This document shows positions 1 through 13,889 of a stretch of 64,000 nucleotides of DNA, one piece after another. Made by a program: the position numbers and the translations under genes. The notes under the pieces are model-generated. The model worked only from the letters and a program-made list of their open reading frames with translations, was not told the DNA's origin and did no database searches. The stretch is from Chamaea fasciata (taxonomy: Eukaryota > Chordata > Aves > Passeriformes > Sylviidae): the NCBI GenBank assembly GCA_029207755.1, contig JARCOQ010000006.1, forward strand, positions 16,280,890 to 16,344,889. Reading direction: 5' to 3'. Within the stretch, counting starts at the first letter, position 1. Each line of letters opens with the position of its first letter.

Positions 1-399
1 ATTCCAGTAGCTGTTGCATAGCAGCTCATTTTCCCTTTTAAACTATGTTATCCCAGAGGTGCTACCACCTGATGGGCTCGGCCTTGGCCAGCAACGGCCA
101 TGGCTCTACTGGACATGCAGGCACCTTCTGGCATCTTCTCAAGGAATCACCTCTGCAGTCAGTCCCCCTCTTCCAAAACCTTTCCAAACAAACCCAGTGC
201 ACACACAGAGCTCAGGCCAAGATTATGGTATCCTGAATAAGCACATTGACACAGATGTGAGAAAGCATTAGCCTGCTGTTTCTTTTACAGGCATACATAC
301 AGTAGTGGATGTAATGAGCATGTTTGGTAGTCACTATAATATAATTCTTACCTCTGCTTTAACTGGACAATAGCAGCCACTTTCAAAATGTTAAGTGTT

Positions 400-429
400 T
401 AAAATAAATAAATAAATAAATAAATAAAC
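400..429 (+). repeat. (AAAT)n microsatellite
   Basis: About seven head-to-tail copies of AAAT lie in an otherwise unremarkable AT-rich stretch. Confidence 0.9.
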
Positions 430-1272
430 AATAAAATTATGATATACTAAGGCAAACATAGAATGATTCATATATGATTTATGATATGCAAAGCACATCA
501 GTACAACAGTTCATCCCAGACCTCAGAGATCACTGAAAGAAAGAAACTTAATGCATAAAAGACTGATAATGAAGTCCATGTTAAACCATATCATAAACAT
601 AATAAATTGAATATATATTAAGGAGAAAATGGAGAAATTGGATAGGCTTAGAAGATGAATTAACAAAAGCACTTGAAGCAATAACACTTGATCTCTTATA
701 GGATGTTGTATAATTTAAATATATAATAATTATATTAGTTCTGATTCAGATTATGTATAACAGTATAATATGAGCTATTTTCTTTCAAAAAGCTGTCTGT
801 TTTGAATAACTTTTGAAGTACACAGCCCTTCTTAGAAAGCTCCTCAAAAGCCTCAGTCCTAATATATTCTGTTATTTCCCTTTCTTGTTTCTATAGTGTA
901 TAGGCTACACCACATGCTACTCCTTCATGCAAAGATAGTGTTTCAAGGATAGGTCTCATGACCAAGGTTAAACAGGATCTGTCTATATGAATTTCCTTAT
1001 ACTCTCTGGCTGTGGCTCCCAAGGTATGATGGTACACTGATCTGTGACTGTCTTCCCAGAGATGTGTGACTATTCTCAGCTGATATGAATGAGTCAACCT
1101 CCTTGGGCTGTGTAAGTCAAACAATGTATAAGTCAAACTAGGTTATTGACAAAAACATTTATTTCTATGCCAGCTTTTGCTGCAGTGTGGTCAATATTTT
1201 CAACAGGATTAAACTGAGACTAAAAAACCCCTCAAATTCTCTTTAATATTAAATAATCTGATGGATCTGGGG

Positions 1273-1432
1273 GAAACTAAATCCAAAACCAAAACCAAAA
1301 GGATCAGAAAACCCAAAACCAAACCAACCAAACAAAAACTCACAACCCCTGCCCCCCAAAACCATAAGAAAAAAATGCATCAACAAAAACCAAGCAAACA
1401 AAAAACCCCACCAAAAAACCCCAAACTTTTGA
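1273..1432 (+). repeat. A/C low-complexity tract
   Basis: About 160 bases are built almost entirely of AAAACC/AACCA-like words with very few G or T. The matching frames (lysine/proline/threonine-rich on plus, phenylalanine/glycine-rich on minus) are composition artefacts. Confidence 0.8.
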
Positions 1433-1899
1433 CAAATATTAATAGTTTTGAAAAACATTAGACATGGTTTTCTTGCTATCATACCTTTTATGAAATATTT
1501 CTAAAGATCAGTATGTCAATAATGCTTATGCCTAGAGTCTTTATTCTGTTTTACTTCCTTTAGACTATAGAAGAGACATAATACAGATTATTTGGAAAGC
1601 CTAAGGCAAGTAATAAAGCAATCTACAACTCCTTTGGTTTTCTTTGAGAGAATGAACCATACATGTTTTTCATCCAAGTTTCTTCCAAGGTTTTGCATAA
1701 ACAAAGAGCAACAGCTTGATTTAGTAACAGCCTAATATCAGATTTTGCCTGGAGATCCATGGTAAATGTCTATTAAATTTACAGATCTTGATCCCAATCC
1801 AATGGAAAGACTTCTGCAGACCTGAAAACAATTAAGACTGGTTCTGTTTTCCTTAAAATTAGGCAGAAGAGAATTTTTTCTTCGAGTGTCCTTAAGTCC

Positions 1900-2330
1900 A
1901 CATCCCACTCAAAGGCACAGAGAAGGGAAAAGCACAAGCCCAGAAACAGCTTGTGCACCTAGAGCAGGGGATGGGCAATAAGCAGGGCCACTCAGATACT
2001 ATGTGTACAAGAAGATGCTGGGAGAACTTCAACCTCCTGGCTGGAGTGTAGGGCAGGCAGAGCCAGACTTCCCTCAGAGACGCACAGTCAGGGGCATGAG
2101 GCAGCAGTCACAAGGTGCAAGATGGGAATTCTGCTTAAATATAAGGACGTATTTTTTCACTCTGAGGGTAATCAAGCTTTAGGAAAAGTTGTGGAAACTG
2201 AAGATCTACAAAGCTCGATTGGACTCAGCTTTTTCAGGCCTCGATTGGACTCGCCCTCTAGAGGAAGCTTTTGGGATAGTGTGACTGTGGCGACTGCAGT
2301 GGAGTAAGGGCTGAGAGGAGGAAGAGGTAT
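1900..2330 (+). mobile_element. CR1 LINE 3' fragment, degenerate
   Basis: The stretch reads like the 3' end of an avian CR1 element in sense orientation. It contains blocks like the CR1 phrases for 'gccagacttc', 'gaaattctgcttagatataagga', 'tttttcactgtgagggt', 'gttgtggaaactcc' and 'gatctacaaagctcgattgga'. It is diverged, and the terminal part is rearranged: CGATTGGACTC occurs twice, 25 bases apart, near 2217 and 2242. The boundaries are approximate. Confidence 0.6.
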
Positions 2331-5228
2331 TTCCTGATCCTACTGAGCCCTTTGCTTCAGAAAGGGGAAATGAAATATTAATCCTGTTCAAATATTCATC
2401 CATTGTCTCAAGAGCGTACCAGGAAGTGAGTCTTATCAGCTGTGTCTTTTTGTCCATAAAAGATCTAGTAATTCCTTATTTTAAAGAGAAGTGTCCCATT
2501 CTGCTGGGAATAGGTTCTCTAGATATACCAGCCACGTACTAATTCTACTAAGTACATAAGAAAAATACATTCTTGACAGTCAGATAAGAAAATTTTGAGC
2601 ACTACACCAATTAGATAAATTTGTTTGAGCATTATCTTAAGTATTTATTGGCACTCATAAATACACCTCAGAGTTCAGGTTTAGAATGTGTAAAATTCTG
2701 AAGTCTACAGCAGACGGCAATAAACGGTGAACTCTTTCAACAGGACAATGTAACAGCATGCACCTTGAGACTTGCTGAAATACTGTGTCTAAACTACAAT
2801 GGTGACAGCTGCACGGTGCTTAGTTGGAGTTAAACTATGTTGCACTGGACAGTATTTGATTTCTCTTCCTCCCCTGTAGCCTTTTATCATTTTTCTAGAA
2901 AATAAAATATTGTAAAATTTCTGGCTTAATGCCTCAATGAGTCTTTATATTACTAGTTTTAGGAAGTTCCTGCTTTTAATTATGTGTGATTTCAGATACC
3001 ATATACAGTGTTATGCCCTTCATACTGCTTTCTCTGATGTAGCATAGGTGAGGGAATATTGGCACTGATTTTCATTTTATAAAGCAATCCTGTGAAATAA
3101 GCATGCTATTTAAAATCCTGAAAACTATCCTGCTGCTTACAGCCCAAAATCTAATTACATAGAAAAAGATTTCTCTGGCTAACCTCAGTGCAATGATCAG
3201 GGAAGAGGGAGGGAAGTATTAGTAGGCCAGTTACTGTTTTCATTACAATTCCTTTTTATTTACTCCAGTAGCTTGTTTTACCATAATGACAAGCAATACA
3301 ACCTAAATGCAAGCAAGCTTAAAAACAAATGGGATAGCTAATGCATACGTAAGTAAATATCTATGACGATTTTTTTTTCTTACTATCTATGCTCATTACA
3401 TTCACAACACATCTAATTGATTTATAATTTGATTCTAATGGACTTTACAGGTATTTTTCTCACCTTACTCAGTTTAAGGAATCTCAGTTTGGAGTATGAC
3501 TGCAACTGACAGGAGTGGGGAAACTGGATGCACTGATTTACTGAATGCTAAATTTTACATATAATGGAATGTATGTTGTACAAGTGTGTGTGGATTTATT
3601 ATGAAAAAACTTTTTTGAAAATCACTATATGTATGAATACCTGATGGGTGGTAGTTTTTTTGGTAAAAAAAAAAGTTATTTAAGAACCAAAATTAGTTAA
3701 ACAGGAATGCCAAAAGAATTGCAGAAAATATATTACATAAGATCTTGTTTTTATTACATAGATACCATATACTTTCAAGAAATGTGACATTCTAGAGTAT
3801 TTTATAAGATTGTAAAATGCTAAAAAAGAATAGCAGTACTGTCTGTAAATCTTAATATTATAATTGTTAAAATGAATCCAAATTGTAAAGGGTCCAAAAG
3901 GCTCATAAAACATCTTTAAATGATGTAAACTAGCTATTTTCTTCCACACCTTAAATTATAAATTTAAAAACCTGATCAGACTTGAAGCTAGTTTCTGAAA
4001 TCTTCTCTGTCTCACTGAATTAAATTTCATTTTCAAACCCAGCATGGGGCCCAGTATATGACTTTTAAATAAAGGAGCCATAATGTCCAAAAAACTCCAA
4101 CTGGCCCAGATCCATGCCTAATGAGACACCAAGGAGATGTGACGCTCTGTGGTAGACTGATAAATTTTTAGAAGAAAACTTATTGAAACTATTGGAAATT
4201 CAGACAGCTAGAAAATATTCTGGTAAGGAAATTGATATTCACAGAGCGGATGATGCAGACCATATAGGTGAATGGTACAGCAGAATTTGAGCTGTATACC
4301 CTTTTCACCTGTGAATTGTAAGACATTGATTATTTTAGTAGATATGCACAATATAATGCTCCATCTTTGATTAAAGGAGTCCTTTTCCTTTGGGTCCTTT
4401 TTCAATGAAATTAACAGTGTCCATTCACTGGACAAGTAATGAAACTGTAGAAATTAAATTATTCACCTTGGAATCTGCCTTCCAGCACTACACTGTCACT
4501 TTCAGATTTGCACTTTTTGAGTTTTCCTTGGCCTTTTGTTGACTTATTTTTCTGCACTGCTCAAATTATTACACTTATGAACATGGTATGAAAAGGTTTT
4601 GTAGTAGCATAAATTAAAAAAAAATTGTCAAATGCCATTCTTTAATTTTTTTCTATCACTACAGAGAAGAAATCAGGAGTGAAAATATATTTTTCCAAGA
4701 TATGGAGGTGGGGGAGATGCAAGATCAAAGCAGAGCTCCTTTTAGAGTGGTGAATAATGAAACATATGGTGAGTTGAGATGCTGAAGAATTTTCTTTCAT
4801 AGTCCCTTGTGGGGTCTTAGCAAATTACCTTTTTAATATGGACAAGCTGAGGACTGTGAAGTTCAGCAATTTTTGTAAAAATTAAATACATGGCATACTG
4901 TTCTTAAGTTTTTGTAAAACCAGCATCTTCCATGCAATCAGTTCGTTGTGACTTTTTCGGGGAGATTTTTTGGGCTTTTTTGGTAAACAAGAAGTTTCAA
5001 AACTTAACAAAGTAAATTTGCAGTATTTTTCCTGTTTTTTAGGCACAGAAGAAACTATTTTGATTGCAGTCCAAATTCTTGTTTGATACAAATATCTGAT
5101 TCTTACTCAGAAATATCTCAAAGGCTTTATCTTGTGTTTTGATAAAAAACAAGTTTTCAAAGCGAGTTTTTGCTCTGGAAAGAGGAGTTGGGATGATGGA
5201 GATCCCAAGTCCTCTTGTTTAAACTTAG
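2331..5228. other. Intergenic, no gene seen
   Basis: This AT-rich unique-looking sequence has only short runs of T or A (for example near 3369 and 3668). No transposon or coding similarity is recognised. Confidence 0.55.
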
Positions 5229-5527
5229 TCCTAATGGTAATGGAAGGAAGGGAAGAAGGGCGGAGAAAGGGAGGAGGAGGAGGAGGAGGAGGAGGAGGAG
5301 GAAGAAGAAGAAGAAGAAGAAGAAGAAGAAGAAGAAGAAGAAGAAGAAGAAGAAGAAGAAGAAGAAGAAGAAGAAGAGAAAGAGAGAAAGAAAGAGAGAA
5401 AGAGAGAAAGAGAGAAAGAGAGAAAGAGAGAAAGAGAGAAAGAGAGAAAGAGAAAGAAAGAAAGAGAGAGAAAGAGAGAAAGAGGGAAAGAAAGAAAGAG
5501 AAAGAGAGAAAGAGAGAGAGAGAAGAA

Positions 5528-5616
<89 letters not shown>

Positions 5617-5617
5617 G
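5229..5617 (+). repeat. Compound polypurine microsatellite (GGA)n-(GAA)n-(GA/GAAA)n
   Basis: Nearly 390 bases of the plus strand are almost pure purine. The order is an irregular GGAAG start, (GGA)n about 5270-5302, (GAA)n about 5302-5376, mixed GAGAAA/GAAA units to about 5530, then a pure (GAAA)n run to about 5613. The three long frames over it (arginine/lysine/glutamate-rich on plus, serine/phenylalanine/leucine-rich on minus) are repeat artefacts. A 16-base poly-T follows at 5692-5707. Confidence 0.95.
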
Positions 5618-5719
5618 AAAACTCTTTCAATGAACTGTCAGTTTTCTTTAATTTCTGTTGCATGCTAGCTGGAAATTTTCCAGTGTATTACTTTTTTTTT
5701 TTTTTTTAATTGGAAATGG

Positions 5720-8700
5720 CAGTTTGTCAAACTCAGAACATTTATTAGAGGACTTCTGCTCTTTTAAGGAAGTATTTTCAGATGCAGGATGGTGAGATCT
5801 TACAAAAATCAACACCCTGATGATTCAGAAATTTTCACTGAGTAACAGGGACACCAGTTTAAGTTCTTTACAATTTGTAACAGGGATATAAACAATATGC
5901 CACATGGGACACAGATGTACTAAATATACTGACATGTATTCATACCTTTTTCTGAATAACATGGGAACCTTTTTTAATGCAAATAAAACTTAAAGGGAAA
6001 TACAAAAACAATGGAGTTTACTAAAACTTTTCTGGCACTACTTCTGATTGTTTTTGTACACCTTTGTATCTGAGGAGGCACCTTTTTTGTACCTTCTCAC
6101 CAAAGTTTGCCATCAAATCTCTGCTCCATAACAGATCTGTAAAAGACCAACACTTTAGCTGAACAGGGAGATAATTAAATGAATACCAAGAAACTCTTAG
6201 GTTGTTTTGGGGATATTCAGTCCCAGTTGACTGAGGATGAGGTAAACTCTACTTTACAGTCAACTTTCTACCCACCATTATTCAATCTGTCCCAAACACA
6301 GAAATTCATCCACCAGGAGAATTCACACCATACCAGGGAAGGCTGTGACAGAGGCAGAAAACAGAAATTATGGTTGCCTTAAGGCTCTGCTTGCTCCATT
6401 CCACAAAGTGAGTGACTGGGGTTTAGACAGTTATGCTAAAATAACCAACTTCCAGTTGCAGTTGTTATTCCATAGCATCCTGACAAATGCACAACATTCC
6501 TCAGAGTGGAAATGTGAGTGAGTTTGTTGTGAGAGCTACTACTACCTCTGAGTTAACTGAGCTGTGAGCAACCCACTATACTCTGTGGTACCATCTAAAT
6601 AAAAAATCCCCTCTATATGAATACATCATTTTCTTCACTTAGTGCTGACTTGGTTTTGTCTCTTGTGGACTAAAATGAGAAGATGGCACGACATGCTTCT
6701 CTGACATATGTATGCATCACTAACTTCCTGAAATAACAAGTACACTGCACATCTGCATGGAGCAATGGATGGTTCCTAAAATGCACATACATATTTTATA
6801 GCCTCATTATAGCAGACTGGTTTTATATTTCTCTTTTAAAGTATTGTATTTTCAGTAAGGTATTTTCCCATTGTGACAGTCAATCTGACAAAATTATGAT
6901 AATTGGATTTATCAACATATCATTTGTTGCCCTCTGGGTGAAATTCACAGGCTCTGTAATGAACTGATGAGATTTGAATGAATCACATATTTCTTAAGTG
7001 TGAGAGAATCAGATATTTTCCAGCAGCGTAAATAGATACACTCATAATTATTGCACTTGATTTTATCTGAAATGTGGGAAGAGCTTAGGTAGGGAAATAA
7101 AATTCCTTCATGTACCATTTCATTTTAAAACATAACTGCAGGCATAAGAAAATCAGACTTACTAAGTTCTAGCAACACAAAGAGCGAGGTTTATGCATTC
7201 AAAAAGGTTTTCTTGGAATATTTGTTTCTAAATATGTTGTCACAAGGTTGGCAGTGACTTGTGTTCCTTAAATCACGTGTTAAAGGTAGAGCTCAGAAGA
7301 ATTAGCTTGTTGTTGGGAAATTTACCTTCTAAATCACATTTTCCCAAATGCAGCATAGCAGCAATTCCTCTCCTTGAAAGAGGACCCAATTCATCAGACT
7401 CAGAGAGTCACATTAACTGACTGACCACTCTAAAGAATTAACTATTTGGGCATGTTTCTTTTACCCAGCTGAGGATAAATATCCCATAGAGTGGTAAAGT
7501 AGCCATATGATATGCTGGTATGCTTCCTAACATCTTGCAGGGGGCAAAGTGACTAAAATATTGTTCTGCTATATTAGTGGAAGGATTTGTCTGTTTTGAC
7601 TCAGCCAGCTTGATCCAAGCTGTGTCATAACTGATGAACAATGATGAGACAAGAGGGATAAAAACGGATGTCTAGGTTGGTGATGTACAGCACCTTTTCT
7701 AATTCATAAGGTGGTGAAATTGATGTAGACCTCTAATAGGATTTCTAAGTATAGATTTTCCAAGTATAACTTCAGGCTTTTATCACGAGGCAAGACAAGA
7801 AGATATCAGGGAAACAGAAGCAAGAGAAGTGATAAATCCTTTGTCCATTGTCAGATCTTTTTAATCTCAAGGGACTAACTGAGACTAGCTGCACCCAGTT
7901 TTAACCATGAAGTAAGTAATGAAACTGGTAAAACTACCTAATATATTTGTATATTAATAAGAAAATTCAAAGCAATGTTTTCTATAATGAAACTGTTTCT
8001 CTGGCACCGATAGCCTTTGCTTGCAGATGTCCCATCTGCAGGTATCAGAAAAAGATTCATTTGTTAGGGCTCTGAATCATGTCTTTTCTTACAAGCAGAA
8101 TTTTATGAGACTTTAGGACTTAGGATATTTTCTTTTAGGCAGGTTGTTTAAACTTCCTTTGTCAACATCAGAGTTCTTAGAATAGGATTTTTTTTTCTCA
8201 TAATTCTCCAAAACTCTGTTAGGGGTTCATTTCTGTACTTAGGCACCTGACCCTAATGATCAAAAATGGTCTTCAAGAAAAAGTTGGTATCAGGGCTGAT
8301 TACTAGAGGCAAGATAGTTGTGTAGCTAAAGGAGGCTACAGAGGGACTTAGGAAATTTGGAAAGACAAATCTCAGCTATTTCCCCACAGTTGCGATTTCC
8401 ACTGCATTAGAGAGGAGCAGACAAGCACCTACTGCCTGCAAGAGCTGAGCTGACATCAGGCAGGGCTTAGAACACACCCCCTGTGAACGACTTCAGTTCC
8501 TGAAATTGCCTCCACTTGCTTTTCAGAAGAACACAGCGCCCCTCTTCAAAGCTATTTCCCACTGCTGTTGTAACATTCCAAAGCTGAAGAAGAGGTCTCC
8601 AATATTGCTGTCTGGGATGAATTCTGCTCTCGGGTGTGTGTATCTTATTCAAATCGAGATCAACTTTTTTGAGTCCTAAAAGTAGATAGTGAATGAATGT

Positions 8701-8730
8701 TTTATGTACTCTGAATTGAATCATCTCATT
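5720..8730. other. Intergenic, no gene seen
   Basis: This is unique-looking AT-rich sequence. Frames at 6179-6382, 7438-7641 and 8467-8724 show no recognisable domain. Confidence 0.55.
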
Positions 8731-8753
8731 AAAAAAAAAAAAAAAAAAAAAAA
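8731..8753 (+). repeat. 23-base poly-A run
   Basis: There is an uninterrupted run of 23 A followed by GAAAAGG. It could be the tail of an old retrocopy reading on the plus strand, but the 5' sequence does not resemble a gene I know. Confidence 0.85.
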
Positions 8754-8870
8754 GAAAAGGACAAAATTAACATTCAGGAACACTTTAATCTGTTATCGAG
8801 GAGTACTGGGGCAAACAGAAGTCCAGCTGTCTAGCAAGTAATTGATCAGGAAAGCTTTATTGTAAGTGGT

Positions 8871-8943
8871 TTTTTTGGGTTGTTTTTTGGTTTGGTTTGG
8901 TTTTTTTGTTTTGTTTTGTTTTGTTTTTGGGTGTTTTTTTTTA
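8871..8943 (+). repeat. G/T low-complexity tract
   Basis: The tract is made of GGTTT, TTTTG and GGTTTTTT words with almost no A or C. Confidence 0.8.
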
Positions 8944-8949
8944 TTTGGT

Positions 8950-11900
8950 ATCAGCACACCAAACTACCAAATGAACATTTTCTAAGTGTAAGAGCCAATT
9001 CATGATACTAAAAAATAATGCATAAAATGGATTATTTTGTATTTTAATAAATAGGTGGGACACTCAATGCAGTGTTGCTCAATCTTAAATACTCCAAGCA
9101 TTTAAAATTACTCTAGCATCTGAAATTCTTATTCATGTCCCAGAAAAAAACCCTTCCTGTTCCTGTAAAAACATAATAGGAAGAACAATAAGTTGAGTTT
9201 TTTCTAGTGAATTTGTACAAAGCAGACAGAGATTTGCCTTTTAAACTATACTTATGGCAATAAAAACCATTTTTCTTAAAAGCAAATAGGTAACACAAGC
9301 CATTATGCCCATTTCTTATGAATAAGTCCTACACACAGATAAAGCGGCATGTGCATGGGTTAATAAATTCTACCTTTTGAACTTTTTAACTTAGTTCTCT
9401 GCATAAGAAAAAGTATGTACAGAGGAAGGAAGTATTATTTCTCTGCTTCTTCACATATTGCAGGGTATTTCTCATATATCCAAGTGAAAGTCTTCTATTA
9501 AATGGAGTTTTCCTTTTATATATGTATGAATGTGGCAACTGTTTTCATATCTAGGTAAGTTTATTTGTTTAAATAGCTCCCATATACAAATGAATGGCTT
9601 GAAAGGAAACAGGAATGCTTGCATGATGGGATATGGTTGCTGAGTGATGTCTGCAGGGACTGCTTAGTGTTGATAAATAACTACGGAATTTGTCTATCAA
9701 CATTTTGCATAAATGTCAGTCAGAACTTGTGGTTGGATTGAGGCAGCCCTGAATGACAATGTATTTCGCATTCATGCACAAGCTTTAAAGGGGAAGAATA
9801 GGGAAACAGAGAACTTATCTCAGAGCAGCATACGTTTTTTAAATGTAGGTGTCCTCCAGCAGTTTTCGGCAGTTGCTTCCTGTGAGATTTTGCAGAATCC
9901 AAACAGAACCCAGATGAAATCATGCCTTTGGCAGGTTAGCAAAGTAATCTGAATGTGTTCCATGCCTAAAATATTATATTTCAAAGACTCCTTTAAGCCA
10001 AGTCCAATATCAGGTTTGTCAAATCCATAGGCTCTTAAAAATTCTTAAATTAAAGACTGTCATTTCAGATGTGAGAGAAAGCTAAACAGAAAAAGCACGA
10101 AGAGCCTTAAGCTTTACACTTCTACAGACAATTAACAAAATTCTATTTAAGTATCTGAAATTCTCAGATATCACCACAGAGCTGGAAACAAATAACAAGA
10201 AAAATACAGTAGGCATGGAAGAGATACTTTGAGAGCTTCTATTTCTCCTTGTATTTATATAAAAACAGATCTTTTCATATTAGAAGAGTCTGAATCAGCT
10301 CACTAAAAAAACATGTAGACTAGCACTGTTTTTCTACCAGTGCACAGAGCTCACTCTGGTTTAGCTCTGCCTCCAAAGCAGATAGAAGCATGCATATAAT
10401 CTTCACAAACAGGCCCCAGTGAGTTGATAAAGCACAGCCTGATATTATTTCAGATTAGGAGGCCCTAGAGCATTTCTTTTGTATTCATCTTCTCCCTAAT
10501 TAGTCAACTTAAAATAGACTGAGATTGGTATGCATAATAGCTATGACAACATCTTCATAGCGCCAAACAATCTCTTTGCTTTCAAGATCCCTGGTAAGTG
10601 ATATGTGCAGGCTTATCTCTCCTCTCTTTGAAAATGCTGTAAAGCAAGGAGAATTTCAGGTCACTCTTGGTTTACACAAATAGCAATGAGAACAGAACCA
10701 GGACCAAAGGTCTTACAAGTGTTGTCTACCAGGCTGCAAAGATGCAAAATGCTACATCACAGAAACTGGTCACTGCTGGGCCTGAGAAGTTTCAGGAGGT
10801 TAGAAATCCTCCCTTCATAATTCCTCATCATGAGAAGGCTTTTAAGCTCTAAATGACCCAAGACTGATCTTTTCTAGGAGAGCCTCAGTATTTCCACAGA
10901 AAATCAGTTGTGACATTTGAATCTAATACTCTTGCTACTATATACAACTGCACAAACTGCAAAAAGAATATAACTTCTGTTAGCGTAAGTGTTACTTTAG
11001 TTACATTCATATATCCTAAAATCCCAACAGAAATGGAATGAGTTAGAGCTATCTTGTGTGTTAAACAAGAAAGAAGGTTAATAGCAGAGAAAGTAGTGTA
11101 ATAAAACTAATGGTAGTGATCTTCCATAACAAGGCATTTTCCCTGTTGAGACAACCACTTCTTGGTGTTCTGCTCATGGAGTAGCATGATCTTCCCTTTA
11201 ATGAATTCAGCAGAACTTCCGAGGACCTGGACAATGAAAAAATTGGATATCTGTGGGGAAGGATTTTTGAAAAAAATCATAATTTTAAAATGTAATACAT
11301 TAATTTGTTGTGTGCATCTTAATAAATACTCTTTTTATTGAAAAAATTCAAATTGGAATGAGGCCATCAGAGCCATAATTTTAATTAAATTTAGAGCTAC
11401 AATGGGCTTGATGAGGACAATCGTACTCACAGTACAGACTCAGATACTCTCAATATAAAGAATGAAGTGATTCTTGGTTGCTTTTCCCTGGACATCTGGA
11501 AGTGTTTTATTTTTATTTTTTATCCCAGCTTTCATAATTCTCAGACTTTCTAAACAACTATTTTTTCATTGATTGAAGTGGAAGTATTAAATTGAATAGA
11601 ATGATATCTACAGAAAGCTTTTACTTTCATATGCATTAACTGAAGAAAGACCTTGGATAAAATAACCATCATTCAATAATGACTTTATGTTCTGTCATCA
11701 ATTCCTAATCCAAAGTCAAACACCAAAAAAAGGTCAAAATGTGCACAAACGTGTACAGTTCACTTTGGTGCACACTTTTTGGTCTGGGAAAATAATTTTC
11801 AGAGTAATCCAAAGCTTTAAGAAAAAACTGAAAACCACAGAATTATTCAATTAAAATGACAAGGAGAATAGTTTCTTAGGGTCAGATGGATACAGGAAAA

Positions 11901-12400
11901 AAATTTCATCTGGTTTCAATATCATGGAAAATAAGACAATACGTTTTGGAAGAGTGCATAGGGGCAAGCATTTACAGAGACTGAGTAATTTACTGATGTA
12001 ATAACTTATAAGAATAAGTGTCAATGTTGTTCTTACTGCATATTTGTATATCACTAGTAATTTTACTTATTTCAGATAAGCTCTGAAACTCGAAATACTG
12101 AAAACACTTCACTTACTCTGTTCTCTACTTAACACTGTTAACATACTTGGTACTTTTCTATATTCCAGTCTCTCCTGAAACTCAAACAAACATCAAAGAT
12201 GAAACAGGAAACTTGTGGAAGAGACTTATACCTCTTTTTAATGAAGATTATTTTCAGGTTTGTTGCTTTTTAAAATCCTAGGTCCTACGGTTGCAGACAA
12301 AAATAACTCCTGAGGAAGTGATAAATATCATCTATGGAACATAATTTCAGATATTAGAATAGTTCATCTTAAAAGCAACTCCTTGATATCTCTTAAAGAC

Positions 12401-12431
<31 letters not shown>

Positions 12432-13880
12432 AAATTATTAGTTCATGTCATATCACTTTCTTTCCTATTCTCTATGCATATATCATTATAAGATTGATTC
12501 TAGATGCATCCTCTCCTCTTATCTGATTAAGAATTCACATAATCTCTTTTTTAAACATTCCACCAGTGATTAAACACGTCAGCTAAGATAATTTAATTAT
12601 AAATTGACTACTATTTCAATTTTATTTGCTTGTCTTTAGTTATTAAAAAAATAGAGTTGTGGGGTTTTTTTGGTTTTTTTTATTTTAATATTCCTCTGTA
12701 GGTATTGTGCAGGGTACAAAATTGTGTTACCTATAGTTAGCATCTTCTTTTTCTTTTTTTTTTTTTTTTGAGAAAAGCCACTCTAGACCAAGGGGAAAAA
12801 AAATACATTTTTATCTGAAATTACACAATGTAGCTATGCAAATTGCAATTTTCAGTATCAAGAATCAAAAAGGCAATAGGATTTAACAGGTAACAGCTAG
12901 TCAACATATAACTCGGCTGAATTATTATGTTTAAAGACATCTTACTTTATTACTTAATGTTGGAGTGAAGTAGAAAATTAATGTGGTCCTTCTAACCTGA
13001 TTAAACTGGAAAATATGTTTTACAAAGTTGTATTTAAAGTAGTTTTCTGACAAAGGAATTTGGTTAAAATCTTAAGAATTATACCAACACCATTCTACAC
13101 CAGGAAAAAAAAATTGTGTTCTTAAATTACTTTTAAAGTTGTTCTTTCTTTCTGCCTTTTGTTTTCCATTTTAGGTTGTACTTATCATCCTTTATTCATT
13201 ATTTTAAAACTTCTTTTTTTAACTGTTTCCTTTTCTTTTCTCCAAAGTTTTGTCATATTGTAGTAGTAAAAAAAAAAATAAAGAAGCTTTTATTCAGAAC
13301 TGGAGGAATATTATTTTCAGTTTCTCTACTGATTCCTTCTGAACACTTTTTTTCCCCCCCATAAAGCCTTGAGAATTAACTAAGGATTTTCTCATTTTCA
13401 GTTGAAATCAGCCAAAAAATGCTTTTGATTTCCACATTACAAAACCCAACACTAGAGATGTGCCTAGATGCTGCTCAGAAGTCGGCCCTGTGAAGCATCC
13501 CGGGCTGAACTACTTTAGCTCTGTCACCACTTCAAAATGTTGGAGGACCACTGGAGACCTTCTCTTGCATTTGCTGTTCAGCAGAAATTTGCTTTCTTCA
13601 TGAAGACAGGCAGCCCATAAATTTCACATACTTTTTCAAGTGATACGGCCTCTAACACCAGCACCATATGGAGCTTATCCTCACACACACTGCCTGTGCA
13701 CAAGGAGCAGGGAGGAGAAGACATTTCGTGAGGGGCAGCTGGTTTCCCTGCAGGCCCATGCAGCAACACTACCTCAGCAGTAGCTATTAATATTGCTACA
13801 GAGTGGGAAGACACATGGACACTCATTTAATTTACTATTACTTCAAAATTTCAATTAGGATGGAATATCATCTTCTAACA
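8950..13880. other. Intergenic, no gene seen
   Basis: This AT-rich sequence has a (TA)n/(CA)n stretch at about 12402-12430, a 16-base poly-T at 12754-12769 and a T-rich stretch at about 12660-12690. No coding similarity or transposon is recognised. About 13.48-13.80 kb is richer in GC and may be old repeat material that I cannot name. Confidence 0.5.
12402..12430. repeat. (TA)n-(CA)n dinucleotide repeat
   Basis: About nine TA units run into a few CACA/CATA units. Confidence 0.85.
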
Positions 13881-13889
13881 TTCCTTTAC

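Larger units (their letters stand above)
1..1899. other. Intergenic, no gene seen
   Basis: This AT-rich sequence holds an AAAT microsatellite and an A/C low-complexity tract (1273-1432). The 85-codon frame at 14-271 and the others have no recognisable domain and no splice or start context. Confidence 0.6.

Noticed and set aside
1249..1482. Phe/Gly-rich minus-strand frame and its Lys/Pro-rich plus-strand partner
   Set aside because: Both are produced by the A/C low-complexity tract.
5132..5709. Three long frames (164-178 codons) rich in Arg/Lys/Glu or Ser/Phe/Leu
   Set aside because: They are translations of the polypurine microsatellite in three frames; the composition follows the repeat unit.
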